From the NCBI GenBank assembly GCA_964016985.1, contig OZ024827.1, positions 23,143,275-23,207,274 on the forward strand: a stretch of 64,000 nt of DNA, written 5' to 3'. The number at the start of each line of letters is the position of its first letter. Position 1 is the stretch's first letter. The translations under genes and the position numbers were made by a program. This DNA is from Anodontia alba (taxonomy: Eukaryota > Mollusca > Bivalvia > Lucinida > Lucinidae). The notes below the pieces were generated by a model. That model made no database searches. It saw only the letters and a program-made list of their open reading frames with translations, and was not told the DNA's origin. Shown here in pieces: positions 1 through 12,983 of this stretch.

Positions 1-158
1 GACAACATTCTAATTTTTTTTTTTATTTATTTTTCATAGAAAATAAGTCTTGATATTTCATGTGAACATGAAATATCAAGACTTCTTTTCTGTGAATAAT
101 AAGAAAATATATAGCTAAAAGTGTTGTCAGCTGCAACTGTGATTGGCCCTTAAAGTGT
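1..158. repeat. hairpin MITE (family H), left-truncated by window edge
   Basis: Inverted arms around TTCATGTGAACATGAA, with T-rich left and A-rich right flanks (TTTTTCATAGAAAATAAG against CTTTTCTGTGAATAATAAG). It ends near AAAGTGTTAA. The plan matches other family H elements (5527-5816, 8457-8681, 49085-49394). Confidence 0.6.
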
Positions 159-187
159 TAATATTACTGTTGTGATATATATTTCAG

Positions 188-455
188 ACTGTCAAAGTGG
201 GGACAGAAGTTTCTTCTCCTGCTAGTCTCACCATTGACATTGCTCTATGTTGCTGCTGTATTCAGCAGTCTTGGAGATAAATATGAGAACTACTTACAAC
301 TGCTCATTAATTCCTGGAATACCTTGAGCAGGGGACTACTTTTAGCAATGGTTGACAGATATTTTTTCGGCAGCTGGCTTTTTGGCCTGTTTAGTTTTAC
401 AGTTTTACCCAACTGGTTGACATTGTGGGGAATATCCTTTTGTGAAGAAGTTTGA
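188..455 (+). CDS. 3'-terminal exon of an unrecognised multi-pass membrane protein (partial gene)
   Basis: An acceptor (tatatttcag) ends at 187, and the frame then runs open from 189 to a TGA at 453-455, about 88 residues. The peptide starts with a hydrophobic run (LLLLVSPLTLLYVAAVF), continues through a more polar stretch (SSLGDKYENY) and has a second aromatic hydrophobic stretch (WLFGLFSFTVLPNWLTLW) before a short tail, CEEV. Two membrane segments near the C-terminus fit a multi-pass protein. The family is not recognised. The first base completes a codon from an upstream exon outside the window. No clear AATAAA follows, only AT-rich sequence at 570-595. It could be a chance ORF, but the acceptor plus non-repetitive, protein-like composition favours a real last exon. 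Confidence 0.5.
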
Positions 456-1225
456 GGAAGATTTTTGTTGAAAAAGTCATAATTTATATGGGTCAGGGGC
501 CCTAAACCACAAAAAAAAAGGTATCTCAAGTCATACAGAAAAAATATAGTCCCGTGTATCACTATTTTACAGTTTATTATATAAAAATAATCAAATAGTA
601 AAACAGTAATGGGACACATGAGTTAAGGTGAATGACTACATCTCCAGGGAGATTACTCTGGCAAGATAGTATTTGTCTCCAGTCTCTGAGTGGGGTTACT
701 CATAAAGGAAATAATTTGATTTGCTCACATGGAAGAGCAAATTCTTTCCTATAAGAGTAGCTTCACTTTGAGAACAGATTCCTATACAAGAGAATCAAAT
801 TCTTCAGAAGCCAACTGATCTGGATCTACACTGTTTGCAAAGGCAGGGTATATCCGGGTTCAGCAGGACTAGGGGTTAAATATATCGGAATCATTCTTAT
901 CCAGTAGAAAAAATATAAATGAAGATAACGAGGAAATAAGTTATGAAGCGCAGCCTTCCCGAGGCACCAAAAGAAGGAGAGATGGGAAACAAACAGTGGC
1001 AAAACAAACACCATATATGAAACCACCGACACACAAAGAAAGAAAGATGAACAGCCTTGGAATGATCAGTAGAAAAACTACTAGGGTGGGGAGTGAAGAG
1101 GACTTAAACCAGTTTTACCCATGTGAAATTTTGCCCCAAAGTAGGCCTCAAAAGCCTAGTTTTGATAATAGTCATTATGCGCCATAAGCATCCTAACATT
1201 TTAGACAGTAGAATAATGGAATGTA
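456..1225. other. intergenic; fragments of dispersed repeats
   Basis: No gene seen. 809-880 is a half copy of the TTAA hairpin MITE (family B, inverted). 890-1120 belongs to a dispersed unclassified repeat recognised by blocks such as GAGGCACCAAAAGAAG, TATGAAACCAC and CCTTGGAATGATCAGTAG. Relatives lie at 21870-22010, 24856-25000, 35170-35345, 43560-43790 and 50455-50620. Confidence 0.5.
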
Positions 1226-1733
1226 CAGTCAGAGACCAAAAGTAATTCCACAAATTTATTTTCTAATAGACTTTAATGCATTTTAATGTTTACAAGACAC
1301 TTAATATAGTATAACATGGTAAGGAAAATACTGATGTTCTGTAATGATTGGAAAGGTGAATGATGCATGCCTAAAATATATGACTTTGATAAATATCTGA
1401 TATTTGTCATCTCAGATACAACAATTTAAATTAAGAGGAAATTTAAGAAATGGCAGATTTCCATTGACGTCTATGTTGACATCGCTCAAAAACTGCCCAA
1501 AATCTCTTATACAAAATGTAATTCTTTGTCTCTCAAGTTTGCACAGAGAAAATCCAGTGAGAATAACAATGTATATTACATAAATCGTCCAGCTTTCAAA
1601 TGATGTGAACGTTATAAAGATATAAACAATTATTATTATTATTATTATTATTATTATTGTTTTTGTAAACATGAAAATGCATTGAACTCTATGGGATTTT
1701 TGACACTGTGGAATTACTTTTGATCCCTGACTG
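1226..1733. repeat. TA-flanked CAGTC-ended element, copy in block A
   Basis: Ends CAGTCAGAGACCAAAAGTAA and its inverted partner TTACTTTTGATCCCTGACTG are flanked by TA on both sides, as for Tc1/mariner or pogo-type elements. An ATT microsatellite lies inside (1629-1657). Block B keeps only the part right of 9128. No transposase frame is present. Confidence 0.6.
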
Positions 1734-1759
1734 TACAAATCAATTATACAGCTTTACTA

Positions 1760-2068
1760 CAATCAGCTCTCGTTATCTCTAAGTCCAAGGGACTCGCTGA
1801 AATACTTAGAGATATCCGTACTTCAACATTTCAGATTTTCAGAATTGAGGAAATCGAACAACCACACTTCACAAATAAATATGTACTTTGACTCCTGAAG
1901 TTAGAGATATATAAAAAATATTGTGGAAAAGAGGAGAAATTGCTCCTCAGGAGCAATTCTCCTATTTTCCACAGTATTTTGTTACCTGTTGTTAGATATC
2001 CATGTTAAAACGGGGACCAGATTTTCACTGTTCGAGATAGGTGAAGTCAAGATAACGAGAGTCGATTG
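1760..2068. repeat. pogo/Tigger-like MITE (family G), block A
   Basis: Inverted ends CAATCAGCTCTCGTTATCTC and GATAACGAGAGTCGATTG are flanked by TA. The centre is a hairpin around GAGAAATTGCTCC/GGAGCAATTCTCC. Same family as 23464-23778 and 28878-29188. Confidence 0.65.
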
Positions 2069-2351
2069 TACTTTAATGAAGGAAAGTAACCAGTTTTGCA
2101 GAGAAATGTGCTTTATTTTCCTCCCTGTGCAATATTAGTTACTTCCCTTGCTGATGATGGTAAACTTTGGCAATTAGTTCATGGTTCCTAATGTCCAAAT
2201 GCTGTGGTTTTTACATTACTATGTGACTGTTTCTTGCTTTTGATGTTGCGATTGATGTATTAAAATACACCTCAAATTTTGTCTTGTATTTTATTGAATC
2301 CCATATCACAGCCATAAAGATGCATCTGCAGAAGGTAAATGAACTAAAATA

Positions 2352-2660
2352 GCCGGCCTCGGTGGCTCAGTTGGATGCGCGTCCGACTGGTGATCAGGAG
2401 GTTGTGGGTTCAACCCTCGCGGGGTCGGCAACATTCTTTCGTGGAGATTTGTTCATGAAATATTTTTCTATGGTCATTCTCTACCTTCCGCTGATTCAAG
2501 AAGGACAGTCGTTGTTTTCTGGAGAAAGAATGTGCCTAATACTGGTTAACCGCTGAGAGGACTAAGCCTGCCCAGTAAAATGTGGTTAGGTAAACTGACC
2601 ACGCTCGACATGACCCAATTGGTTTGACTGGGCCGTAAAACTTCAACACAAACATAAAAA
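2352..2660 (+). mobile_element. tRNA-derived SINE, block A
   Basis: The 5' region is tRNA-like, with an A box (TGGCTCAGTTGG) and a B box (GGGTTCAACCC). A conserved non-tRNA body follows and ends in an A-rich tail. Flanking 12-bp direct repeats AAATGAACTAAA (2337-2348 and 2661-2672) are target-site duplications, so this is a retroposed copy and not a functional tRNA gene. Confidence 0.85.
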
Positions 2661-2849
2661 AAATGAACTAAACTATCAAACACCAGAACTTGCTACAGCA
2701 GGTATTTCCTATTTACCCCATGTATTGGACAGACGGGCCTGGGCAAACGGTGTAGACCCAGATTAGATAGTGCAGAATGCTGCATCTAATAGGGTATTCA
2801 CTGCCTCTCATCCGTCAGTTTTTACACTTATCAGCAGGTAGTAAAAATG

Positions 2850-3172
2850 CATTATGAAAACACGCCTATTCAAATATATATAGGAAATTTCACCTCCAAA
2901 AACTGAAAATTTTCAGATAAAAACTCGGAATTTTTTTCAGATTTCTGCTGAAAATATAGATTATGGGTACTAATTCAGATGTTTTTCATATTTCTGCTCA
3001 AAACATAGATTATAGGTAGTCGTTAGAACTACCTCGGCGAGGCGGTTCTAACGAGCACTACAATCTACGTTTTGAGCAGAAATAAGAAAAATGTATACCC
3101 CTGTAAACCCCAGTTTTACTATATTAAAGGGGTTTAAGGGGGTCAATTTTATATAGGCATATTTTCGTGATG
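2850..3172. repeat. hairpin MITE family A, copy 1
   Basis: Terminal inverted repeats CATTATGAAAACACGCCTAT and its complement-like right end (ATATAGGCATATTTTCGTGATG type). A central palindrome around CCTCGGCGAGG lies within arms containing TTAGAAC/GTTCTAA. Confidence 0.75.
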
Positions 3173-3549
3173 AGCGGCAAAGAACACAGACTCTGATCAG
3201 ATGCTACATTCTGTGGTGTCTGCTTAGGGTCTGCCCTGTCTATTTAAATAATAAGGGTAGATACAGTAAAATTGCTTTGTATACTAGCAAATGACATTTA
3301 CATGAAGATCAAACGTCACGCTACTCCAGTCTTAAATCGGTTAATGAACTGCAAGAACACTCAGAATCAGGTAGCAAGACGAATTAACCAGGAATGGTCA
3401 CATTCAACGAAGCAAGCATTCCCTAGTCACCCAAAGAAGAGAAAAGAGGCCTTTTCCCTAAAAGTGATTTCAAACTTTCCATGTTCCCTGTTCCCCGAAA
3501 TTTGTTTCATTCCCTTGTTCCTTAAAATATTTGCCAATTTTCCTGAAAA

Positions 3550-3826
3550 CATTACGAAAACACGCCTATTCAAATATATAGGAAATTTCACCTCCAAAAA
3601 CTGAAAATTTTCAGATAAAAAATTCTGATATTTTTCACATTTCAGCTCAAAACATAGATTGTGGGTACTCGTTAGAACCGCCTCGTCGAGGCAGTTCTAA
3701 CGAGTACCTACAATCTATGTTTTTGGCAGAAATAAGAAAAATAATGTATACCCCTGTAAACCCCCGTTTTACTATATAAAAGTGGGGTTTAAGGGGGTAA
3801 AAATTATATAGGCGTGTTTTCGTGAT
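3550..3826. repeat. hairpin MITE family A, copy 2
   Basis: Ends CATTACGAAAACACGCC and GGCGTGTTTTCGTGATG, with a central GAACCGCCTCGTCGAGG hairpin. Confidence 0.8.
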
Positions 3827-4169
3827 GTAAATGGGCATGTTCCCTTCTTCCCCAAACTCACCAGGCAATACCTCTCTTCTCTTCTTTGGGTGATTAGGGA
3901 AGGTTTTTTCATTCGCGCGAAACCTTACTCTTATCTCTTGAATCAGTGCCAGACATTAACGAGGAAACAAAACACATGAAAGAACTAACAGGAAGCAAAT
4001 TTGACCAACACTACGTAAAAAACAAAAGCAGAAAGTAAAGTGGACAACCAATAGAGACAATAGCTAAATGTTACCTGTGAAGTTTTGACAAAATGCCTGA
4101 GGAATGCATGAGTTGTCCTTTCATTGTAAATCCAAAGATTTGTGCGTTCGTCGTAACAAAGAAGAGGTG

Positions 4170-4200
<31 letters not shown>

Positions 4201-4323
4201 AGCTGTCAAACAAATGAAAATTTACTTGAAATTCATAGATCCTTTGCCTGACCAAAAGGAATTTTTGTCTGACATGTCCAGAAGTTAGAAAAAAATTTCG
4301 TATACTTCACTATTAGCTACTCT

Positions 4324-4437
<114 letters not shown>

Positions 4438-4795
4438 TTCACAAAACAATCCTATCATCTACGTTTAACTTTATAAGTAAGGAGTATGTGAAAAAAATCA
4501 TTTCGGCGGGTATATAAATTCGTTAACGAATTGGCTTGTTATTGCAGTGTCTGTACGAGATTGTGTTTAATACATTACATTCCATGAATGCATGTTCGCC
4601 AGCTGGGGTTCCATGTAACTGCAGTGCACTGTTGTAACACGTATACTCCAACTGATGTTTGGCATTGTGGATTATGTTAACTGTTACCTGAGCGTACAAC
4701 GCATTTTGGCCAGCCATATTACCTTGTTAATGTCAGAATTCTTTTTCCTCACTATTTGCCCAGAATATTTGCAATTTAAGTGAGGTCTGTATAAT

Positions 4796-4900
4796 GCAAA
4801 AAAAAAAAAAAAAAAGCAAAACAAAAAAAAAAAAAAAAAAAAAGAAAGAAAAAAAGAAAAACAACAACAACAACAAAAAAAACAACAACAAAAAACAAAA

Positions 4901-4930
<30 letters not shown>
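4796..4930. repeat. A-rich low-complexity tract
   Basis: Poly-A with AAC and AAG interruptions. Block B counterpart is 12193-12293. It produces spurious long Lys or Phe reading frames. Confidence 0.9.
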
Positions 4931-4934
<4 letters not shown>

Positions 4935-5526
4935 TGAACAGCCAAACATCGGAACCTTGAGTATATATAAACTACATGCACTTAAAACATTATGTTCGAG
5001 CGTGCATGCATTTAATATGCAAAACCAGTTTCCATCATTCCATTTTTGAGGTAGCTGAATACATTGGAATGTTTTCGGTCTTGCAAAAAATCTTAACTAC
5101 GGGATGTCCTTCAGCCTCCATATGAAACGAAACGTGAGAAAACGTACCTTCTAATATTTGCGCCCAACGTCGACTAAAATCTGCCTGCACATACGCACAG
5201 TCTGATCAGAGTCTTCGTTCTCCGCATAAACTAAGCATTTTTGGCTAGTCAAAACTTGCCCAGTGAAGATTCTGATCAGAATGCGCGAATGCGCCGTCTG
5301 ATCTGAATTTTCGCTGGGCACACATGCCCGAAGGTACGTTTTCTGACGTGGATCATTTGTTTATTTTAAACTTACTTTTTATTGGCTATTTATTGTATTT
5401 TCACTGTGATTAGTTTTAATAGCTAAACAATAATATCATGGTGTATGTAATTAGATTCCAAAATAACATACATAATTTGTGCACATTTATTAAAGCCTAT
5501 GATTAACCTTTACCTATTTATGGGCA

Positions 5527-5816
<290 letters not shown>

Positions 5817-5866
5817 TGCATTGGTTTATGTTCTGTAGTACCCGCTTTCCATTCTCCAATATGTTA

Positions 5867-6080
5867 TTAACCCTTAAAGCGCCAAGAAAAAAAAATGAAG
5901 CAGACGACATTCTTTTTTTTTTTTTCTTTTTTTTTCAGAGAAAATAAGTCTTCACATTTATGTGAATTGTCTGCAAGCAGACGATTAACATGAAATGTCA
6001 AAACTGTTTATCTTTGAAAAATGAAGAAAAAAAAATCAAAATGTCGCCTGGTGCAGCTGGGATTGGCGCTTTAAGGGTAA
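5867..6080. repeat. TTAA-flanked hairpin MITE (family H2)
   Basis: Terminal inverted repeat of about 18 bp, TTAACCCTTAAAGCGCCA, with partner TGGCGCTTTAAGGGTAA. Internal GTCTGCAAGCAGAC hairpin. TTAA flanks plus CCC-starting ends fit a piggyBac-type non-autonomous element. Block B allele: 13156-13369. Confidence 0.7.
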
Positions 6081-6390
6081 AAATATTTCTTATCGTCGAG
6101 TACACAAAATCCGCCACTTTACTACTGTGCTTGAAATGTACCTAGATTAAATTTAATTTGAAAGAAAAAAAAACATATAAATTGTCTGAATTTATAACTA
6201 AAGATAAGCGTTATCGTCTACTTTTTCTTTGCAAGTAGATACAAGAAAGGGCAAAATATAAATTGTGCAAACGTGTCAATATCGTCTAGCCTTGTTTGAT
6301 TTTTTTTTTGTATTCTGTAACTTTCAAACTTTATGGATTTTATTTGAAATTTTTCACTTACGACGAAATGTATGCAGTATAAATAACTTC

Positions 6391-6393
<3 letters not shown>

Positions 6394-6440
<47 letters not shown>

Positions 6441-6508
6441 TAAATCATTCAATAATAATAATAATAATAATAATAAATCATGCAATAATAATAATAATAA
6501 TAATAACA

Positions 6509-6546
<38 letters not shown>

Positions 6547-6590
6547 TATGGTAATGATAAAAATAGTAATAATAATAATAATATGGTATT
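6394..6590. repeat. (AAT)n microsatellite
   Basis: Long interrupted AAT array. The block B allele at 13705-13745 is much shorter. Frames of poly-Asn and poly-Tyr here are artefacts. Confidence 0.95.
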
Positions 6591-6705
6591 GTTTTCGCCG
6601 TGTATGGGGAACAGATACTAACAAGATACACTTGGTAGAAATTTAGCCATTTGCACAAAGGGAGACAACTTTTGTGTGATTTCCCGTTTGCTTAACAACG
6701 CCGAT

Positions 6706-6800
6706 CCCCTTCTGTAAAGGAGTCTACTCTATAAGGAAAGAATTTGCTCCCTCTGGGAGCAAATTCTTTCCTTATAGAGTAGACTCCTTTACAGAAGGGG
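6706..6800. repeat. perfect 46-bp-arm palindrome
   Basis: Arms 6706-6751 and 6755-6800 are exact reverse complements around a 3-base loop (TCT). The block B allele (about 13866-13962) has several mismatches. Confidence 0.9.
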
Positions 6801-6995
6801 CCAAAGCAACTTTCACAGAATTGTCTCCCCTGAAAGAGTATCATTCTCCTTCAAATTCCGTTAGTTTCTACGGTATGTGGATTCATCTCAGTTACGTTAA
6901 CCCACACTTGACGCAAATGACTATAATAATAGTTTGACGCGCGGTTAAAACCGAACTAATCATATCTCACATTTGGATCGCAATTAGCATCTTAG

Positions 6996-7106
6996 ATGTC
7001 GACGAGTTCTGAGAAGCGGTTGTTGGAGGCGGCTCGGAGATGCGACGGTGCAACAATAGAGGAAATTGTCTCAGGTGGAAAATCAAATCTTGATGCCGTA
7101 GACCAG
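6996..7106 (+). CDS. exon 1 of death-domain gene (block A)
   Basis: ATG is immediately preceded in frame by TAG (6993-6995), so translation cannot start upstream. It encodes 37 residues beginning [18 protein letters not shown], which resemble the helix pair opening an ankyrin domain, and ends in phase 0 at CAG before gtaaga. The same exon occurs at 14159-14269. Only one is likely present per chromosome. Confidence 0.75.
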
Positions 7107-10100
7107 GTAAGAAAAGTTATTTTCATTTAAACGTTACCACTTTCTGGACAAAATCCAGCAGACGACAAACGGGTAATATTTTTTACCTGTTTTCCTCTGC
7201 GGCGTCTGATGTGGTTTTGCACTGTTTGCCATTGCCCTTTTGGGTGTCTCCAGATCATTACGAAAACACGCCTATTCAAATATATAGAAAATTTCACCTC
7301 CAAAAACTGAAAATTTTCAGATAAAAAACTCTGATATTTTTCATATTTCTGCTCAAAACATAGATTGTGGGTACTCGTTAAAACCGCCTCGGCGAGGCGG
7401 TTCTAACGAGTACTCACAATCTATGTTTTTGAGCAAAAAAAAAAAAAAAAAAAAAAAAGAAAAAAAAGAAGAAAAATAATGTATAACCCCGTAAACCCCA
7501 GTTTTACTATATAAAAGTGGGGTTTACTGGGGTCAACATCATATAGGCATGTTTTCGTGATGTAAAATGGCTTTAGAAAGTTAGAAACAAAACAGCAGAA
7601 ACTCTGTCAACCTGCAAAACAAAAAGCAAGCTTTGAAAAAAAAAAAAAAAAAATCTGTGCATATGCAAATGGCGAATGCCCAGATCAGCCTACGCACATG
7701 TGCAGTCTGTTCAGAAGATTCGCTTTGGTCCGTAATGAATCGAGACACTTCAAAATCTAATGGTGAAACTTCAAGGCCCGGGGCAGCCTGCTCGGATACA
7801 CTAAGACCAAGGCTTCTGTCATAGTTTAAGTAACCATGGCAGCTCAAATCCTTACCATACCTAGCTGACTTTGATAAAGGCCATGTTACAAAGATTTGGT
7901 GTGTCTAAAACATTGTTGAATGATTGGCAAACAATGAAGACTCTGATCAGACGCCGCGTTCTGCGGCGTCTGATCTGGGTCTACATTGTTTGCTCGGGCT
8001 TATCTGTCCTTAGGATATACGGTATAGATATTTTTGTTATTACAGATTGGTTGTACAGCTCTACACCTCTGTGCGAAATCCGCCGATCTTTTATCACTAA
8101 GTATGTCAGGGCCTTAGATTGTGTGAATACATGTACTAAAGAGCCAGTCTCTAGACTTATTTAGCAGACGATAAGTTGACGATACTTTTCTTATTTTTCC
8201 TAGAAATTAGGCTTTGACAATTCATGCAATTTAGGAGACAATTTGCATGGAATGTCAAAGCCAATTTTCTGGGGAAAAAAGAAGAAAAGTTTTTTTCAAA
8301 ATGTCGTCTGCTGAAATTTTACCCAACATGCTATGCGTTACTATGATAATTGCAGGGGTTGGAAACTGCGATAGACCGCAAATAAGGACAAGCCATGAGG
8401 ACACTGAAAGGACAAGGTCAATATCTTCACAGTACAATCACCGATGTCCTTCCTGTTTAACGCTTAGCAGTGTGGGTAAAAGTTTGAAATATTTTGAAAT
8501 ATTTTTCTTATTTTGTTCTCAGAAAACAGCATTTGACAATTCATGCAAATTGTCTCTACTTTTCAATACTTGTGGAGACAATTTGTATGACATGTCAAAT
8601 CCTGTTTTCTGGGAAATATAAGAAAATTTTTCAGTACATGTATGTCGTCTGCTGAAACTTACCCAGAGTGCTAAGCGTTAAATTTGTAGCAGAATACATT
8701 CTTAATTGACATTTCATGCGAATCGTCCGCTAGACAGATGATTCACATGAAAGTTCACATGAAGTGTCACAGATCTTATTTTCTTTAAAAGTTAAAAAAG
8801 AATTTTTTTTTTCAAAATGTCTGTTGTAGTAGTTGTGATACGCGCTTTAAAAGCAGGTTAACATTTTAAGCACCTAGACGTCAACGGCAGCAATATTAAT
8901 AAATTTATGCGGCCTGGTTGGTAAACANNNNNNNNNNNNNNNNNNNNNNNNNNNNNNNNNNNNNNNNNNNNNNNNNNNNNNNNNNNNNNNNNNNNNNNNN
9001 NNNNNNNNNNNNNNNNNNNNNNNNNNNNNNNNNNNNNNNNNNNNNNNNNNNNNNNNNNNNNNNNNNNNNNNNNNNNNNNNNNNNNNNNNNNNNNNNNNNN
9101 NNNNNNNNNNNNNNNNNNNNNNNNNNNATGCATGCCTAAAATATATGACTTTGATAAATATCTGATATTTGTCATCTCAGATACAACAATTTAAATTAAG
9201 AGGAAATTTAAGAAATGGCAGATTTCCATTGACGTCTATGTTGACATCGCTCAAAAACTGCCCAAAATCTCTTATACAAAATGTAATTCTTTGTCTCTCA
9301 AGTTTGCACAGAGAAAATCCAGTGAGAATAACAATGTATATTACATAAATCGTCCAGCTTTCAAATGATGTGAACGTTATAAAGATATAAACAATTATTA
9401 TTATTATTATTATTATTATTGTTTTTGTAAACATGAAAATGCATTGAACTCTATGGGATTTTTGACACTGTGGAATTACTTTTGATCCCTGACTGTACAA
9501 ATCAATTATACAGCTTTACTACAATCAGCTCTCGTTATCTCTAAGTCCAAGGGACTCGCTGAAATACTTAGAGATATCCGTACTTCAACATTTCAGATTT
9601 TCAGAATTGAGGAAATCGAACAACCACACTTCACAAATAAATATGTACTTTGACTCCTGAAGTTAGAGATGTATCAAAAAATATTGTGGAAAAGAGGAGA
9701 AATTGCTCCTCAGGAGCAATTTCTCCTATTTTCCACAGTATTTTGTTACCTGTTGTTAGATATCCATGTTAAAACGGGGACCAGATTTTCACTGTTCGAG
9801 ATAGGCGAAGTCAAGATAACGAGAGTCGATTGTACTTTAATGAAGGAAAGTAACCAGATTTGCAGAGAGATGTGCTTTATTTTCCTCCCTGTGCTATATT
9901 AGTTACTTCCTTTGCTGATGATGGTAAACTTTGGCAATTAGTTCATGGTTCCTAATGTCCAAATGCTGTGGTTTTTACATTACTATGTGATTGTTTCTTG
10001 CTTTTGCTGTTGCGATTGATGTATTAAAATACACCTCAAATTTTGTCTTGTATTTTATTGAATCCCATATCACAGCCATAACGATGCATCCGCAGAAGGT

Positions 10101-11741
10101 AAATGAACTAAAATAGCCGGCCTCGGTGGCTCAGTTGGATGCGCGTCCGACTGGTATCAGGAGGTTGCGGGTTCGACCCTCGCGGGGTCGGCAACATTCT
10201 TTCGTGGAGATTTGTTCATGAAATATTTTCTATGGTCATTCTCTACCTTCCGCTGATTCAAGAAGGGCAGTCGTTGTTTTCTGGAGAAAGAATGTGCCTA
10301 ATACTGGTTAACCGCTGAGAGGACTAAGCCTGCCCAGTAAAATGTGATTAGGTAAACTGACCACGCTCGACATGACCCAATTGGTTTGACTGGGCCGTAA
10401 AACTTCAACACAAACATAAAAAAAAATGAACTAAACTATCAAACACCAAAACTTGCTACAGCAGGTTTAGGCGGTTCTAACGAGCACTACAATCTACGTT
10501 TTGAGCAGAAATAAGAAAAATGTATACCCCTGTAAACCCCAGTTTTACTATATTAAAGTGGGGTTTAAGGGGGTCAATTTTATATAGGCATATTTTCGTG
10601 ATTAGCGGCAAAGAACACAGACTCTGATCAGATGCTACATTCTGTGGTGTCTGCTTAGGGTCTGCCCTGTCTATTTAAATAATAAGGGTAGATACAGTAA
10701 AATTGCTTTGTATACTAGCAAATGACATTTACATGAAGATCAAACGTCACGCTACCCCAGTCTTAAATCGGTTAATGAACTGCAAGAACACTCAGAATCA
10801 GGTAGCCAGACGAATTAACAAGGAATGTTCACATTCAACGAAGCAAGCATTCCCTAGTCACCCAAAGAAGAGAAAAGAGCCCCTAAAGTGATTTCAAACT
10901 TTCCATATTCCCTGTTCCCCAAAATTTGTTTCATTCCCTTGTTCCCTTAAAATATTTGCCAATTTTCCCTGAAAACATTACGAAAACACGCCTATTCAAA
11001 TATATAGGAAATTTCACCTCCAAAAAACTGAAAATTTTCATAAAAAAAAAATTCTGATATTTTTCACATTTCAGCTCAAAACATAGATTGTGGGTACTCG
11101 TTAGAACCGCCTCGTCGAGGCAGTTCTAACTAGTACCTACAATCTATGTTTTTGGCAGAAATAAGAAAAATAATGTATACCCCTGTAAACCCCCGTTTTA
11201 CTATATAAAAGTGGGGTTTAAGGGGGTAAAAATTATATAGGCGTGTTTTCGTGATGTAAATGGGCATGTTCCCTTCTTCCCCAAACTCACCAGGCAATAC
11301 CTCTCTTCTCTTCTTTGGGTGATTAGGGAAGGTTTTTTCATTCGCGCGAAACCTTACTCTTATCTCTTGAATCAGTGCCAGACATTAACGAGGAAACAAA
11401 ACACATGAAAGAACTAACAGGAAGCAAATTTGACCAACACTACGTAAAAAACAAAAGCAGAAAGTAAAGTGGACAACCAAATAGAGACAATAGCTAAATG
11501 TTACCTGTGAAGTTTTGACAAAATGCCTGAGGAATGCATGAGTTGTCCTTTCATTGTAAATCCAAAGATTTGTGCGTTCGTCGTAACAAAGAAGAGGTGA
11601 AAAAAAAACAACAAAAAAAACAGCTGTCAAACAAATGAAAATTTACTTGAAATTCATAGATCCTTTGCCTGACCAAAAGGAATTTTTGTCTGACATGTCC
11701 AGAAGTTAGAAAAAAATTTCGTATACTTCACTATTAGCTTC

Positions 11742-11836
<95 letters not shown>

Positions 11837-12908
11837 CAAAACAATCCTATCATCTACGTTTAACTTTATAAGTAACGGAGTATGTGAAAAAAATCATTTC
11901 GGCGGGTATATAAATTCGTTAACGAACTGGCTTGTTATTGCAGTGTCTGTACGAGATTGTGTTTAATACATTACATTCCATGAATGCATGTTCGCCAGCT
12001 GGGGTTCCATGTAACTGCAGTGCACTGTTGTAACACGTCTACTCCAACTGATGTTTGGCATTGTGGATTATGTTAACTGTTACCTGAGCGTACAACGCAT
12101 TTTGGCCAGCCATATTACCTTGTTAATGTCAGAACTCTTTTTCCTCACCATTTGCCCAGAATATTTGCAATTTAAGTGGGGTCTGTATAATGCAAAAAAA
12201 AAAAAAAAAAAAAAAAAGCAAAACAAAAAAAAAAAAAAAAAAAAAGAAAGAAAAACAACAATAACAACAACAACAAAAAAAAAAAAAAAAAAATTGTGAA
12301 ACAGCCAAAAATCGGAACCTTGAGTATATATAAACTACATGCACTTCAAACATTATGTTCGAGCGTGCATGCATTTTTAATGCAAAACCAGTTTCCATCA
12401 TTCCATTTTTGAGGTAGCTGAATACATTGGAATGTTTTCGGTCTTGCAAAAAACCTTAACTACGGGATGTCCTTCAGCCTCCATATGAAACGAAACGTGA
12501 GAAAACGTACCTTCTAATATTTGCGCCCAACGTCGACTAAAATCTGCCTGCACATACGCACAGTCTGATAAGAGTTTTCGTTCTCCGCATAAACTAAGCA
12601 TTTTTGGCTAGTCAAAACTTGCCCAGTGAAGATTCTGATCAGACTGCGCGAATGCGCCGTCTGATCTGAATCTTCGCTGGGCACACATGCCCGAAGGTAC
12701 GTTTTCTGACGTGGATCATTTGTTTATTTTAAATTTACTTTTTATGGGCTATTTATTGTATTTTCACTGTGATTAGTTTTAATAGCTAAACAATAATATG
12801 GTGTATGTAATTAGATTCCAAAATAACATACATAATTTGTGCACATTTATTAAAGCCTATGATTAACCTTTACCTATTTATGGGCAAATTCAGCTAGCAG
12901 ACGGCAAA

Positions 12909-12983
<75 letters not shown>

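Noticed and set aside
1412..1738. 108-codon minus-strand ORF repeated at 9177-9500
   Set aside because: Present in both blocks only because they are duplicates; it lies inside a CAGTC-ended element and contains a poly-Ile run from an ATT microsatellite.
2362..2430. Functional tRNA gene
   Set aside because: A and B boxes are present, but the copy is part of a SINE with target-site duplications and a shared non-tRNA body.
4733..4981. Poly-Phe/Leu ORF on the minus strand
   Set aside because: Product of an A-rich low-complexity tract.
6218..6658. ORFs of over 100 codons rich in Asn, Tyr or Lys
   Set aside because: They are translations of an AAT microsatellite in several frames and are not conserved between the two blocks.
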